This document shows, one piece after another, positions 27,299-36,544 of a DNA stretch of 64,000 nucleotides. The notes beneath the pieces were generated by a model that worked only from the letters and a program-made list of their open reading frames with translations, searched no databases and was not told the origin of the DNA. The translations under genes were made by a program, and so were the position numbers. Origin of the DNA: Chitinophagales bacterium (GTDB lineage Bacteria > Bacteroidota > Bacteroidia > Chitinophagales > JADJOU01); contig JAEUUY010000010.1 in assembly GCA_016787225.1 (NCBI GenBank), positions 1 through 64,000 on the forward strand. The letters run 5' to 3'. Position 1 is the stretch's first letter, and each line of letters starts with the position of its first letter.

Positions 27299-28240
27299 CT
27301 ATCTAAATTCTCTGTAATCAAAATGATAACCCTCTAGGTGGTACTTCTTTTTTAAATCAGCATCCTGACTTTTAGAAGGCTTATTCCCTGAATAATAAAT
27401 TATCACCTCTTTCATCCATTTATCTATTACAAAATTATGGACTGTAAAAGATTGCGATGCCAGCTCGTTCTCAATATAATTTTCAAGATTATACCTTGTA
27501 GTAGCCCTGGTCAGTTCAGTGGAACTAAAGTATAAGCCAAAAAGAAAACAAACTAATGTTGTCACGAAATAAATCCATTTAAATCGATTATTTTTGATGC
27601 CCTCTCTCGAGACTCTTGATAAATATAATAAGGTGGACAAGCCCATGAATAACAAAAGAAAAAGTAATTTATATCGAATGATTATTTCATAAATTGCTAC
27701 TCCGTCTCTCTGGATAAACATGACAGAGGAGGCAATAATCAATACTGGCCATTTGACTAGAAATTTCAATATCCAAATAATCATAGAAATTCGATGTGAA
27801 TTAAACAAGAATATAGAAATGGCTATTAGAAATACAGCCAAGTAGGTGGCTATATCTACCTCTGCCCAATTTCCAATTGTCTGAATATTATAGGTGAAAG
27901 GAGCAATGTAAAAATAAATGAGTCCTATAAGAAAGGTAACCAATCCACCAACAAAAATTTTTATCAAGGCTGCAATAACCAGGTCGCTTTTTCTCTTGTA
28001 AACACCAATGGTAAATTGTAGGAAAGAAAAAATAAATGGACTAATTAATAAACCGGAATAAATAACAAGAGGTTTATCAAAATTTAGACCTAGACAGACC
28101 AGTATAGCACTTAATACAACCATAAATAGTACTACAGATTTTTTTTCCTGCGAGCCAGAATAATAGGCAATGAGGTCATCTAAATTAGTCATCAAAACCA
28201 ATTTAGTTTCATAAAGATATTCTTTCAAATGTTCTGTCAT
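27299..28240 (-). CDS. DUF389-like integral membrane protein
   Basis: 313 residues with about seven to eight hydrophobic segments between residues 35 and 245 and a soluble C-terminal tail of about 65 residues. The opening membrane part (VVLSAILVCLGLNFDKPLVIYSGLLISPFI, here quoted as VVLSAILVCLGLN and YSGLLISPFI) resembles the DUF389 pattern of a Gly/Leu-rich helix followed by LISP. The transported or sensed molecule is unknown. It lies between rsmG (35 bp upstream) and mtaB (no gap). Confidence 0.65.
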   Translation of the reverse strand: MTEHLKEYLYETKLVLMTNLDDLIAYYSGSQEKKSVVLFMVVLSAILVCLGLNFDKPLVIYSGLLISPFIFSFLQFTIGVYKRKSDLVIAALIKIFVGGLVTFLIGLIYFYIAPFTYNIQTIGNWAEVDIATYLAVFLIAISIFLFNSHRISMIIWILKFLVKWPVLIIASSVMFIQRDGVAIYEIIIRYKLLFLLLFMGLSTLLYLSRVSREGIKNNRFKWIYFVTTLVCFLFGLYFSSTELTRATTRYNLENYIENELASQSFTVHNFVIDKWMKEVIIYYSGNKPSKSQDADLKKKYHLEGYHFDYREFR

Positions 28241-28275
28241 AATTTACTAGATTTAAGTCGTTTACTTAGCTTTTG

Positions 28276-28905
28276 TTATGAACTCGGTTTGACAAAGGTA
28301 ATCACCTTCGTTTCAAAAAAATCCTCTTTAAAATAATCCGAAATTGGTTTAATTTTTATTTTTCGCTTTGTTTCTTTAATTTCCTCTGTCAAGTCTCCGC
28401 CTTTCAAAGCTATCAATCCGTTATCAAGTTCATTAAAGGATATGGGGTGAATTTTCCCCCTAGACCACCTCAATAAATCAGACATAGGAGCTACCGCTCG
28501 AGTAACAATGAAATCAAACTGCAGTTTGATATCCTCTGCTCTCCCCCAGTGTGTTTTTACATTCTTCAAATCTAGTGTTTCAGCTACGCCGTCTATGACC
28601 TTTAATTTTTTCTGAATGGAATCTACTGCCAAAAATTTAGCCTCTGGAAACATAATGGCTAAAGGTATAGACGGGAATCCTCCACCAGCACCTAAATCCA
28701 TAATTAAAGTACCCTTTTTAAACTGAACAAACTTAGCTATAGCTAGCGAATGTAGAACATGATGCACATAAAAGTTATCAAAATCTTTACGTGAAACTAC
28801 ATTGATTTTATCATTCCATTCTTTATAAATGTTATAAAGCTGTTGATAAGCATCTTTCTGTCGTGGATTTAGTTGATTGAAATAGGCAAATACTCGCTCT
28901 AACAT
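28276..28905 (-). CDS. rsmG: 16S rRNA (guanine527-N7)-methyltransferase
   Basis: 209 residues. A SAM-dependent methyltransferase that modifies G527 of 16S rRNA. Motif I is DLGAGGGFPSIPLAIMFPEA (about 68-87), with VDSIQKKLKVIDGV after it and FIVTRAVAPM later. Start MLERVFAYFNQL fits the family length. First gene of a four-gene minus run (rsmG, DUF389-like, mtaB, fkbM-like), divergent from acpP. Confidence 0.95.
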   Translation of the reverse strand: MLERVFAYFNQLNPRQKDAYQQLYNIYKEWNDKINVVSRKDFDNFYVHHVLHSLAIAKFVQFKKGTLIMDLGAGGGFPSIPLAIMFPEAKFLAVDSIQKKLKVIDGVAETLDLKNVKTHWGRAEDIKLQFDFIVTRAVAPMSDLLRWSRGKIHPISFNELDNGLIALKGGDLTEEIKETKRKIKIKPISDYFKEDFFETKVITFVKPSS

Positions 28906-28933
28906 CTATTTTAAGCTTTTTTTCAATTTTAGG

Positions 28934-28963
28934 TTTGAAGAATTGCAAAAGTAGCTATCTTTG
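28934..28963 (+). promoter_or_regulatory. Bacteroidota-type promoter of acpP-fabF
   Basis: TTTG at 28934-28937, an 18 bp spacer, then TATCTTTG at 28956-28963. Both elements match consensus and lie 24 nt upstream of the acpP start. Confidence 0.7.
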
Positions 28964-28987
28964 CCGAAACTTTAAATAAAATAGAAA

Positions 28988-29233
28988 ATGTCAACAACAA
29001 ACATTGCAGAAAAAGTAACACAAATCATAGTAGATAAACTAGGATGTGATGAGACGCAAGTAAAGCCAGAAGCTAGCTTTACAACCGACTTGGGCGCAGA
29101 CAGTTTAGATATCGTTGAATTGGTTATGGAGTTTGAAAATCAGTTTGAAATGTCTATTCCAGACGATCAAGCTGAGAAAATTCAAACAGTAGGCGATGCT
29201 ATTAGCTTTATTGAGCAAGCTCAAAAAGCATAA
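28988..29233 (+). CDS. acpP: acyl carrier protein
   Basis: 81 residues, acidic, four-helix carrier of growing fatty acids. The phosphopantetheine attachment site is [10 protein letters not shown], with the Ser at about 38. It is followed 34 bp later by fabF in the same direction, the usual pairing. Confidence 0.98.
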   Translation: MSTTNIAEKVTQIIVDKLGCDETQVKPEASFTTDLGADSLDIVELVMEFENQFEMSIPDDQAEKIQTVGDAISFIEQAQKA

Positions 29234-29267
29234 CCCAATAGCTTAATAAAAAACAAAAAGCAAAGGT

Positions 29268-30512
29268 ATGCGAAGAGTTGTCATTACAGGTCTCGGAGCC
29301 GTGACACCTCTTGGTAATGATGTTGGCACCTTTTGGAATGCTCTAGTAGCTGGTACATCGGGTGCCAATTTAATTACCAAATTTGACACGACCCATTTTA
29401 AAACCAAGTTTGCATGTGAGTTGAAAAATTTCGACCCACTAATTTATATTGAAAAAAAAGAACTTAACAGACTAGATCCAGCAGCTGTTTATGCTATGGC
29501 TAGTGGCACACAAGCTGTCGAAGATAGTGGTATAATTTCTAGTTTTAATCCTGATAGAGTAGGCGTATTATGGTCGTCTGGAATAGGCGGAATATTGACT
29601 TTTGAGCAAGAAATATCCGCTTATGCTAAAGGCAATGGAACACCAAGATTTAATCCTTTCTTTATTCCTAAAATGATACCGGATATCAGTGCCGGTCATA
29701 TATCCATGAAATATGGATTCCGAGGTCCGAATTTCTCACCGGTCGCTGCATGTGCTTCATCAACGATAGCTATAGCAGATGCATTTATGTATATCAAATA
29801 TGGCAGAATTGATGCCTGTGTAGCTGGTGGTTCAGAAGCAGCTATTACGGAAGGTGGTATTGGAGGATTCAATGCCATGAAAGCGCTAAGTGAAAGAAAT
29901 GATGATTTTGCTACTGCTTCTCGACCATTTGATGCTACTAGAGATGGATTCGTCATGGGCGAAGGTGGTTGTGGACTCGTTTTGGAGGAATTAGAACACG
30001 CCTTAAAAAGAGGAGCAAAAATATATTGTGAAATAGTTGGTTCGGGCTTGACTGCTGATGCACATCACCTTACTGCTCCGCATCCAGAAGGCTTGGGAGC
30101 ATACAATGTGATGAAAAATGCAATAGAAGAAGCAGGATTGTCTGTAGAAGAAATCGATTATGTGAATGTGCATGGGACATCAACCCCGCTAGGAGACATA
30201 GCAGAGTTAAAGGCGATTAAACAACTTTTCGGTGATGCTGCATATAAGATGAATATCAGTTCTACGAAATCCCAAACAGGTCACCTTTTAGGAGCAGCAG
30301 GAGCCATAGAAGCTATCGCATGTATCAAATCTGTGCAGGAAGACATAATTCCACCGACGATTAATTTCACAACACCTGATGAGAATATAGATCAAAAATT
30401 GAACCTCACACTCAATACAGCTCAGAAGCGAACGGTAAATACTGCATTAAGCAATACCTTCGGATTCGGAGGACACAATGCTTCTGCTGTATTTAAGAAA
30501 TATAACGGATAA
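29268..30512 (+). CDS. fabF: beta-ketoacyl-ACP synthase II
   Basis: 414 residues. Condenses malonyl-ACP with acyl-ACP in fatty-acid elongation. Active-site Cys at about 162 in AACASSTIA, His in VNVHGTSTPLGD, and the second His in KSQTGHLLGAAGA; the closing NTFGFGGHNAS is typical. Co-transcribed with acpP and ended by the hairpin at 30604-30625. Confidence 0.97.
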   Translation: MRRVVITGLGAVTPLGNDVGTFWNALVAGTSGANLITKFDTTHFKTKFACELKNFDPLIYIEKKELNRLDPAAVYAMASGTQAVEDSGIISSFNPDRVGVLWSSGIGGILTFEQEISAYAKGNGTPRFNPFFIPKMIPDISAGHISMKYGFRGPNFSPVAACASSTIAIADAFMYIKYGRIDACVAGGSEAAITEGGIGGFNAMKALSERNDDFATASRPFDATRDGFVMGEGGCGLVLEELEHALKRGAKIYCEIVGSGLTADAHHLTAPHPEGLGAYNVMKNAIEEAGLSVEEIDYVNVHGTSTPLGDIAELKAIKQLFGDAAYKMNISSTKSQTGHLLGAAGAIEAIACIKSVQEDIIPPTINFTTPDENIDQKLNLTLNTAQKRTVNTALSNTFGFGGHNASAVFKKYNG

Positions 30513-30524
30513 TTACTTGATTTT

Positions 30525-30543
30525 AGTCAAAAGTTTTTTGACT
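30525..30543 (+). other. short hairpin just after fabF
   Basis: AGTCAAAA and TTTTGACT form an 8 bp stem with a 3-nt loop, 12 bp after the fabF stop. It has no T-run, so it may protect the 3' end of the transcript and is not itself a terminator. Confidence 0.4.
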
Positions 30544-30603
30544 ACATTACTCTTCCTTAAGGCCTTTATGGCAATACTGCCCACAAAATAAACAAACCAA
30601 ACG

Positions 30604-30630
30604 TCCCGATCTGAAAAGGTCGGGATTTTA
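30604..30630. terminator. shared terminator between fabF and pyrG
   Basis: TCCCGATC at 30604-30611 pairs with GGTCGGGA at 30618-30625 (8 bp with one G-T pair, 6-nt loop), followed by TTTTATTTA on the plus strand. It sits between two converging genes and touches the pyrG stop codon at 30628, and the minus side is also T-rich. It probably serves both directions. Confidence 0.75.
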
Positions 30631-32244
30631 TTTAGCCTTACCCTTTCGAACAAGAGCTGCCTCCACCAATCCCATAAACAATGGATGAGGATTTTCAGGT
30701 GTACTTTTTAATTCAGGGTGAAATTGTACTCCTATGAAGAATGGGTGATTTTCAAGTTCTACAATTTCTACTAGTCCTGTCTCTGGATTCTTACCGCTGG
30801 TCTTAAGTCCATTCTTATTAAGTAAATCAAGATATTCATTATTGAACTCATAGCGATGTCTATGACGCTCAGATATATGATGGGATCTATATATTCGGTA
30901 GGCGAGTGATTTTTTATCCTTAATAGCACAGTCATATGCCCCCAGTCGCATAGTGCCTCCCATGGCTATACGTGTTTTTTGCGATTCCATGATATCAATG
31001 ACTGGATTCTTAGTATTCTTATTGATTTCTATGGAATGAGCATCTTTTAATCCCAGCACATTGCGGGCGAATTCTACAATGCACATCTGCATACCAAGAC
31101 AGATACCAAAAAATGGAATATTATTTTCACGTACAAAGCGTATGGTTTCAATTTTACCGGTAATCGCACGCTCACCAAATCCTGGTGCGACCAATATACC
31201 ATGAAATTTGCCCAATATCTTTTTAGCGTTTTCGGCGGTTATCGTTTTGGAGTGTATCGGAACTACATTCACTCTCGTAGATTTAGCCGCACCAGCATGT
31301 ATAAAAGACTCAAATATACTTTTGTAAGCATCTTGCAATTCAATATACTTACCCACTAAGGCTATATTGACCTCATATTTTGGCTGTTTTAATTTATCGA
31401 GAAATTTAATCCATTTCTCCAGCTTAGGTTCTTTCTTGGATCTCACCTTCAATTTTTTCAAAACAACCTTATCTATGTTTTCACGCTGCATTTCAAGCGG
31501 AACATCATAAATCGTTTCCTTATCTATAGCTTGAATGACAGCAGATTCATCTACATTGCAAAATAGAGCCAATTTCCTTCTAATGTCCCTACTAAGCTCA
31601 TGTTCTGTTCTGCATATAAGGATATCAGGTTGTATACCAGATTCTAAAAGCATTTTAACAGAATGCTGAGTCGGTTTTGTTTTTAGTTCTTTTGCTGCCG
31701 ACAAATAAGGTATCAAGGTTAAATGACAAACAATAGCATTTTCCTTACCCATATCCCAGATAAACTGACGTACGGCTTCTATATAAGGTAATGACTCTAT
31801 ATCACCTACAGTACCTCCTAATTCGGTAATTATAAAGTCTAGTTTCTTACCTTTATTTGGTGCTGCAAATCTTCGCTTAATCTCGTCAGTAATATGTGGA
31901 ATTACCTGAACAGTCTTGCCCAGAAAATCTCCCTTTCTCTCCCTGTCTAGAACGGTCTGATAAATTCGACCAGTAGTTACATTATTGGCTTGTGAAGTCG
32001 GTGAATTGAGGAAACGCTCATAATGCCCTAAATCCAAATCTGTTTCCGCTCCATCTTCTGTCACATAACACTCGCCATGCTCATAAGGATTTAGTGTGCC
32101 TGGATCGACATTTAAATAAGGGTCAAATTTCTGAATGGTGACTTCGAAACCATGTTCCTGAAGAATTTTAGCTAATGAAGCTGCGAATATCCCTTTTCCT
32201 AAAGATGAAGTAACGCCTCCAGTGACGAATATATATTTTGTCAT
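30628..32244 (-). CDS. pyrG: CTP synthase
   Basis: 538 residues. Makes CTP from UTP, ATP and glutamine. N-terminal synthase domain opens with FVTGGVTSSLGKGIFAASLA and contains the DPYLNVDPGT segment. The class I glutamine amidotransferase domain has FFGICLGMQM with the catalytic Cys at about 382 and the C-terminal HPELKSTPENPHPLF for the His-Glu pair. Length is normal; single gene with its own -7 box. Confidence 0.98.
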   Translation of the reverse strand: MTKYIFVTGGVTSSLGKGIFAASLAKILQEHGFEVTIQKFDPYLNVDPGTLNPYEHGECYVTEDGAETDLDLGHYERFLNSPTSQANNVTTGRIYQTVLDRERKGDFLGKTVQVIPHITDEIKRRFAAPNKGKKLDFIITELGGTVGDIESLPYIEAVRQFIWDMGKENAIVCHLTLIPYLSAAKELKTKPTQHSVKMLLESGIQPDILICRTEHELSRDIRRKLALFCNVDESAVIQAIDKETIYDVPLEMQRENIDKVVLKKLKVRSKKEPKLEKWIKFLDKLKQPKYEVNIALVGKYIELQDAYKSIFESFIHAGAAKSTRVNVVPIHSKTITAENAKKILGKFHGILVAPGFGERAITGKIETIRFVRENNIPFFGICLGMQMCIVEFARNVLGLKDAHSIEINKNTKNPVIDIMESQKTRIAMGGTMRLGAYDCAIKDKKSLAYRIYRSHHISERHRHRYEFNNEYLDLLNKNGLKTSGKNPETGLVEIVELENHPFFIGVQFHPELKSTPENPHPLFMGLVEAALVRKGKAK

Positions 32245-32276
32245 GACCGTATAAGTGCTATAGTGAATACGGATGA

Positions 32277-32284
32277 CAAAGGTA
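32277..32284 (-). promoter_or_regulatory. -7 box TACCTTTG of pyrG
   Basis: TACCTTTG on the minus strand, 32 nt upstream of the pyrG start codon. Confidence 0.5.
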
Positions 32285-32368
32285 GTTGAAAAGAAATTAA
32301 TAGATTTTATTTTCTATGTATTGCTTAGCTGATAAAACCTAGAGTCAATAGAATCATTAAGTTTCAAA

Positions 32369-32397
32369 TTGCGTTTTATTTTTTTTACTTAAATTTG
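32369..32397 (+). promoter_or_regulatory. Bacteroidota-type promoter upstream of a short leader frame
   Basis: TTG at 32369-32371, an 18 bp spacer and TAAATTTG at 32390-32397. It lies 31 nt before a 19-codon frame (32429-32488) and 142 nt before the small lipoprotein gene. Confidence 0.6.
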
Positions 32398-32428
32398 CCC
32401 TATAGGCATTTTGCTATAAACATAGGAT

Positions 32429-32488
32429 ATGAGCATAGAAATATTCAAGCAACTTCTTCCCAAGGTATGGTTATTTTTATGCGAATAG
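32429..32488 (+). CDS. possible 19-residue leader peptide
   Basis: ATG at 32429 to TAG at 32486-32488, reading MSIEIFKQLLPKVWLFLCE. It starts just downstream of a good promoter and is followed by a TGCCTG/CAGGCA hairpin (32491-32509). It could be a leader peptide, the 5' remnant of a lost gene, or chance. Confidence 0.3.
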   Translation: MSIEIFKQLLPKVWLFLCE

Positions 32489-32490
32489 CC

Positions 32491-32509
32491 TGCCTGATGC
32501 AGACAGGCA
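32491..32509. repeat. TGCCTG/CAGGCA hairpin
   Basis: A 6 bp perfect stem with a 7-nt loop, locally GC-rich against an AT-rich background. It has no following T-run. Such short TGCCTG repeats are scattered in Bacteroidota intergenic regions. Confidence 0.45.
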
Positions 32510-32539
32510 TTTGACCAAATAAATATTTAAAATAGACAC

Positions 32540-33016
32540 ATGAGAAATTCAATATATAGTATCGCTGTAATTTTACTAGGTTTACTAGCATGTAAAAAAG
32601 ATGAACCCGCACCTGATTTAAGTTCTGTATGTGATAAGGGTGGAATATGGCTTGTGGACAAAAAAGATAGTTTCAACCCCAATCCTTCATTGGATACATT
32701 CTTGTTTAATCAAGGAGGGGGATATCATCGATTTATATATACCAATTCTGATGTCAATAGACTTCAAATCGATGTATTAACCAAACCTGATTCTGGTAAA
32801 ACTCTAATTTATAAAGCACTTTTTGTGCGCCAAATAAGTGGTAGCTATATTTCGGATCATTTTAATTATGCTAATATGAAAGATTCTGTACTCACTATTA
32901 CGAATAATGGTAACCACTATCTCATTAGTATAAATCCTGTCAAGGTCAGTATCGGGACATCACGAACCATTGAATTACGAGCTTGTAATATAAGAATGAA
33001 TGATGTCACTCCGTAA
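32540..33016 (+). CDS. small lipoprotein of unknown function
   Basis: 158 residues with a signal peptide and lipobox (LLGLLAC, Cys at about 18) followed by charged residues, so an envelope lipoprotein. The mature part looks like one beta-rich domain (GGYHRFIYTNSDVNRL, DSVLTITNNGNHYLISI). I do not recognise the family. The neighbouring ridA is 135 bp downstream. Confidence 0.7.
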   Translation: MRNSIYSIAVILLGLLACKKDEPAPDLSSVCDKGGIWLVDKKDSFNPNPSLDTFLFNQGGGYHRFIYTNSDVNRLQIDVLTKPDSGKTLIYKALFVRQISGSYISDHFNYANMKDSVLTITNNGNHYLISINPVKVSIGTSRTIELRACNIRMNDVTP

Positions 33017-33150
33017 AAATGAATGAACGATTGACCATGTCAGTTTTTATAAACTAGCTCACTGTAAACTATCTGAATTGACCAGGTGGTAAACGAACAA
33101 GCAATTAACAATCCTTTAAAATTATAATAAAAGAAACCAAGTTAATTATA

Positions 33151-33531
33151 ATGAAGCAAATTATCAATACCAAACATGCCCCAGCTGCTATAGGTCCATA
33201 TAGCCAAGCAGTATGGGCTGGAGATCTGTTATATACTAGTGGACAGGTTGCTCTCATTCCTGAAACTGGCGAAATGGACAACCTCAATCTCGAAACGGAA
33301 ACACACAGAGTCATGAAAAACTTGACTGCTTTACTCTCTGAGGCAGGACTTAGCTTCGAACATGTGATTAAAGCAAGTATTTTTATCAAGGATATGAATG
33401 ACTTTGCTAAAATCAATGAGATCTATGCCTCTTATCTCCAAGAACCTTACCCTGCTCGCGAAACTGTGGAGGTAGCTAGACTACCGAAAGATGCTCGGAT
33501 TGAAATAAGTGTAGTCGCTAGAAAATCTTAA
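33151..33531 (+). CDS. ridA: RidA family enamine/imine deaminase
   Basis: 126 residues, trimer-forming. Hydrolyses reactive enamines and imines made by PLP enzymes. Typical pattern: HAPAAIGPYSQAVWAGDLLY, YTSGQVALIPETGEM, and the conserved Arg near 105 in YPARETVEVARLPKDARIEI. Length is normal. Confidence 0.95.
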   Translation: MKQIINTKHAPAAIGPYSQAVWAGDLLYTSGQVALIPETGEMDNLNLETETHRVMKNLTALLSEAGLSFEHVIKASIFIKDMNDFAKINEIYASYLQEPYPARETVEVARLPKDARIEISVVARKS

Positions 33532-33610
33532 ACTGAGTTTCAAAATAGTTTCTACAATTATCAACCACCAAACACTGTGACTGCTCACCGAGACTACCAA
33601 CTTCATTAAA

Positions 33611-34762
33611 ATGTTTCAGTTTAAAGATATTATAGGACAGGATGAAGTCAAAACTTCTCTCATTGCCCAGGTAAATAGTGGCAAGCTGCATCATGCCCAT
33701 CTCTTTTTGGGTAAAATGGGCTATGGCACTTTTCAACTAGCAATGGCTTTTTTAAAATATATCTATTGTCAGGATAAACAAGAAGATGATAGCTGTGGAG
33801 AATGCGCTAACTGCATAAAGCTAAGTAAATTCAATCATATTGATATTCACTGTACCCTTCCCAGTTTTGATATCAATAACTTGAGTAGTGCCCTTATGCC
33901 CGAGTTTCGCGAAATAGTAGAAGAAAAAAAAGGCATGTTTGATTTAAAAGATTGGATGGATTTTCATAAAGAAAAGAACGCAAAAATACGAAGTGCCGAA
34001 TGTGATATCATACTGCATGATATGGGATTGTCCTCATACGAGGGTGGATATAAAACGCAGATAATATGGATGGCTGAAAGTTTAGAAAAGGATTCTAATA
34101 AAATATTGAAAATCCTGGAGGAGCCCAATCCGCAAACCTTATTTATTTTGATAGCAGAAAACTCTGACAGACTATTACCCACCATTCTTTCGCGCTGCAA
34201 TATCCATAAAATTTTACCTCTTAGAAATAAACAAATTCAGGACTATTTCATACACCAGCAGGGACAACAGGATACCGATACGCTCGAACGAGCTATCCAT
34301 TTTGCCGAAGGTGATATTATAGAATCAGAGCGCTATTTAGCAGATGAAGATAGTGAATTTCCTTTGGAACAAAACCTGATTAATTTCCTTCGTGGTCTGA
34401 TTAATTTCCATGAGCGAAAATTTGATAATATCAATAAAGCTATGAAACAAGCGGAAGTATTATCTGGACAATCAAAGTCCAATCAAAAGAAGTTTTTAGA
34501 ATATTTTCAATATTTTCTACGTCAGGTGATTATGATAAAAATAACTGGCAATTCCCAACTCAATGAATCTTTACTAAAAGCTGGTCATCACTTTGCTAAT
34601 TTACTGGATCTAGACCAAATAGAAGTCTGGAATCAGCTATTGGATAAATATCACTTCGCCATAGAAGGAAATGCGAATGTAAAAATAAGTTTTGTATCTT
34701 TGGCGATTGAATCAGGAAAGATTCAAAATAGAGAAGAATTTGAAAATTTTGTTAGTCAATAA
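33611..34762 (+). CDS. holB: DNA polymerase III delta' subunit-like clamp-loader protein
   Basis: 383 residues. N-terminal AAA-type domain (FKDIIGQDEVKTSLIAQVNS, AHLFLGKMGYGTFQLA) with a degenerate P-loop (GKMGYGT), as expected for the non-hydrolysing delta' subunit. A zinc module CGECANC is at about 61-67, and ILKILEEPNPQTLFILIAE with TILSRC (sensor region) follows. It precedes a RicT-like gene by 11 bp. Confidence 0.85.
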   Translation: MFQFKDIIGQDEVKTSLIAQVNSGKLHHAHLFLGKMGYGTFQLAMAFLKYIYCQDKQEDDSCGECANCIKLSKFNHIDIHCTLPSFDINNLSSALMPEFREIVEEKKGMFDLKDWMDFHKEKNAKIRSAECDIILHDMGLSSYEGGYKTQIIWMAESLEKDSNKILKILEEPNPQTLFILIAENSDRLLPTILSRCNIHKILPLRNKQIQDYFIHQQGQQDTDTLERAIHFAEGDIIESERYLADEDSEFPLEQNLINFLRGLINFHERKFDNINKAMKQAEVLSGQSKSNQKKFLEYFQYFLRQVIMIKITGNSQLNESLLKAGHHFANLLDLDQIEVWNQLLDKYHFAIEGNANVKISFVSLAIESGKIQNREEFENFVSQ

Positions 34763-34773
34763 TTATATATTGT

Positions 34774-36051
34774 ATGGGTTGTTCGAGTGGAGGTTGTAGT
34801 TCTGGTGGCTGTAGTACCGGCAGCTGCAATAAAAAAAATGTATTTGACTGGTTTTCCAATATCCAGTATGCTACAGGTATCGATGAATTTAATGTCGTAG
34901 AAATCTCATTTAAAGGAGGATCAAGAAAAGATTACTATATCAATGACAAGCGCATCGATCTGGTCAAAGGAGAATATGTATGCGTCGAAGGAAGCGGAGG
35001 CTATGATATAGGACAGGTATCCCTCAAAGGCGAGTTGGTCAAACTACAATTGAAGAAAAATAAAGTAGATACCACAAAAGAGCCCTTGTCTAAGATTCTC
35101 AGAAAAGCGAATGAAAAGGAATTAGCGACCATGGAGACCTTTCGCAAAAAGGAAATGGATGCTATGATCAAAGCCCGTCTAATAGCCCGTCAGCTCAATC
35201 TGGATATGAAAATCAGTGAGGTAGAATATCAGGCAGATGGCAAAAAAGCTATTTTCTATTTCATAGCAGACGATCGAGTAGATTTCAGAGAGCTTATCAA
35301 ACGCTATGTGGCAGAATATAAAATAAAAATTGAACTCAAGCATATTGGCGCTAGACAAGAAGCTGCTAGAATAGGAGGTATGGGAAGCTGTGGTCGAGAG
35401 CTTTGCTGCAGTACATGGTTAAATGAATTTCCATCAGTTACTACCAGTGCTGCGCGATATCAAAACATTTCTATAAATATAGAAAAACTCTCTGGACAGT
35501 GTGGAAGATTAAAATGTTGTCTGAACTATGAACTAGCGCAATACGTCGAAGCTACAAAAGAATTTCCTTCTAATATCAATGAAATCCAAACCGAGGAGGG
35601 CGTTGCTGTTATTCGCAAGACTGAAATTCTGAAAAGACAAGTGGTATTTGCCTATAAAAATGATCCTGCAAGTGATTTGTACAAACTGAGTTTACAAGAT
35701 GCCATGCATATCGTAGAGTTGAATAAGCGCGGACAGAAACCACAGAGTTTGTCGAGCATGGCCATCAAAGAAAAAGAGGATGAAAAAGTGAAAAAAGACG
35801 AAGACCTAGTAGGTCAGATTCAACTGAAAACACTGGAAAAGAAAAAACAAAATAACAAGAAAAAATCCAAGCATAAAGGTGGCAACACTCAGCAAAGTAG
35901 TAACGCAAATAAGCAGCAAACGAACAAAGAACAAAACCAAAACGTCAATAAACAACAAAACAACCCTCAGGATAATCAACAGATCAAACCGAAGACAAAT
36001 AACCAGAACAAGAAGAAAAAACATTTTAGAAAGCCCCCACCAAAAGAGTAA
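34774..36051 (+). CDS. PSP1/RicT-like protein
   Basis: 425 residues. A cysteine- and glycine-rich start (MGCSSGGCSSGGCSTGSC) is followed by the PSP1 core (about 90-260): FYFIADDRVDFRELIKRYV, IGARQEAARIGGMGSCGREL, LSGQCGRLKCCLNYE. The cysteines in CGRELCCS and CGRLKCC may hold an Fe-S cluster, as in RicT (YaaT) of Bacillus, where the Ric complex affects RNA processing. The C-terminal 90 residues are a Lys/Gln/Asn-rich disordered tail. It overlaps no neighbour; gldH starts 4 bp later. Confidence 0.9.
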   Translation: MGCSSGGCSSGGCSTGSCNKKNVFDWFSNIQYATGIDEFNVVEISFKGGSRKDYYINDKRIDLVKGEYVCVEGSGGYDIGQVSLKGELVKLQLKKNKVDTTKEPLSKILRKANEKELATMETFRKKEMDAMIKARLIARQLNLDMKISEVEYQADGKKAIFYFIADDRVDFRELIKRYVAEYKIKIELKHIGARQEAARIGGMGSCGRELCCSTWLNEFPSVTTSAARYQNISINIEKLSGQCGRLKCCLNYELAQYVEATKEFPSNINEIQTEEGVAVIRKTEILKRQVVFAYKNDPASDLYKLSLQDAMHIVELNKRGQKPQSLSSMAIKEKEDEKVKKDEDLVGQIQLKTLEKKKQNNKKKSKHKGGNTQQSSNANKQQTNKEQNQNVNKQQNNPQDNQQIKPKTNNQNKKKKHFRKPPPKE

Positions 36052-36055
36052 TATC

Positions 36056-36544
36056 ATGTTTAGGATTCTTGTAGCATTTTTTACATTGTGTGCGCTTATT
36101 GGTTGTGATACGAGTGTGGTATACGAAAAAAGCACACCCGTCAACACCTATGGATGGAGAATGACCGACAGCCTCCAATATGAAATCGATATTCAAGATT
36201 CTTCCCAGCGCTACGATCTATCGGTGGCTATAAGACATAGAGATGTCTATGACTATACCAATCTCTATGTAAAAATCATAACCATACTACCGAATGGAGA
36301 GGTAAAATCCGAGGTAGTATCACTCCCTTTATGCGATGAGTCTGGAAAATGGATGGGGAAATGTGCTGGAGATATTTGTTTTTCTAGAATTTTAATTCTC
36401 AAAAGGACCTATTTTCCTATAAAAGGAACTTATAGATTTTATATCATTCATGAAATGCGCCAAGAAAAATTAAAAAATATTCTGGATATGAGCCTAAGAC
36501 TCGAGAAATCTCCACCCAAAATATATACGGAAGATGAAGAATAG
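36056..36544 (+). CDS. gldH: gliding motility lipoprotein GldH
   Basis: 162 residues. Signal peptide with lipobox (CALIGC, Cys at about 14). The body shows the GldH pattern: WRMTDSLQYEIDIQDSSQRYDL, VAIRHRDVYDYTNLYV, and FPIKGTYRFYIIHEMRQEKLKNILDM (here cut as YRFYIIHEMRQ and LKNILDMSL). Required for gliding and T9SS function in Flavobacterium johnsoniae. An upstream frame extends to 35879 inside ricT, but the lipobox fixes the start at 36056. The gene order holB-ricT-gldH recurs in Bacteroidota. Confidence 0.9.
   Translation: MFRILVAFFTLCALIGCDTSVVYEKSTPVNTYGWRMTDSLQYEIDIQDSSQRYDLSVAIRHRDVYDYTNLYVKIITILPNGEVKSEVVSLPLCDESGKWMGKCAGDICFSRILILKRTYFPIKGTYRFYIIHEMRQEKLKNILDMSLRLEKSPPKIYTEDEE

Noticed and set aside
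35806-36147. Hydrophobic minus-strand frame opposite the ricT tail and gldH
   Set aside because: It is the antisense of the Lys/Gln/Asn-rich ricT tail, which reads as Leu/Phe-rich on the other strand.
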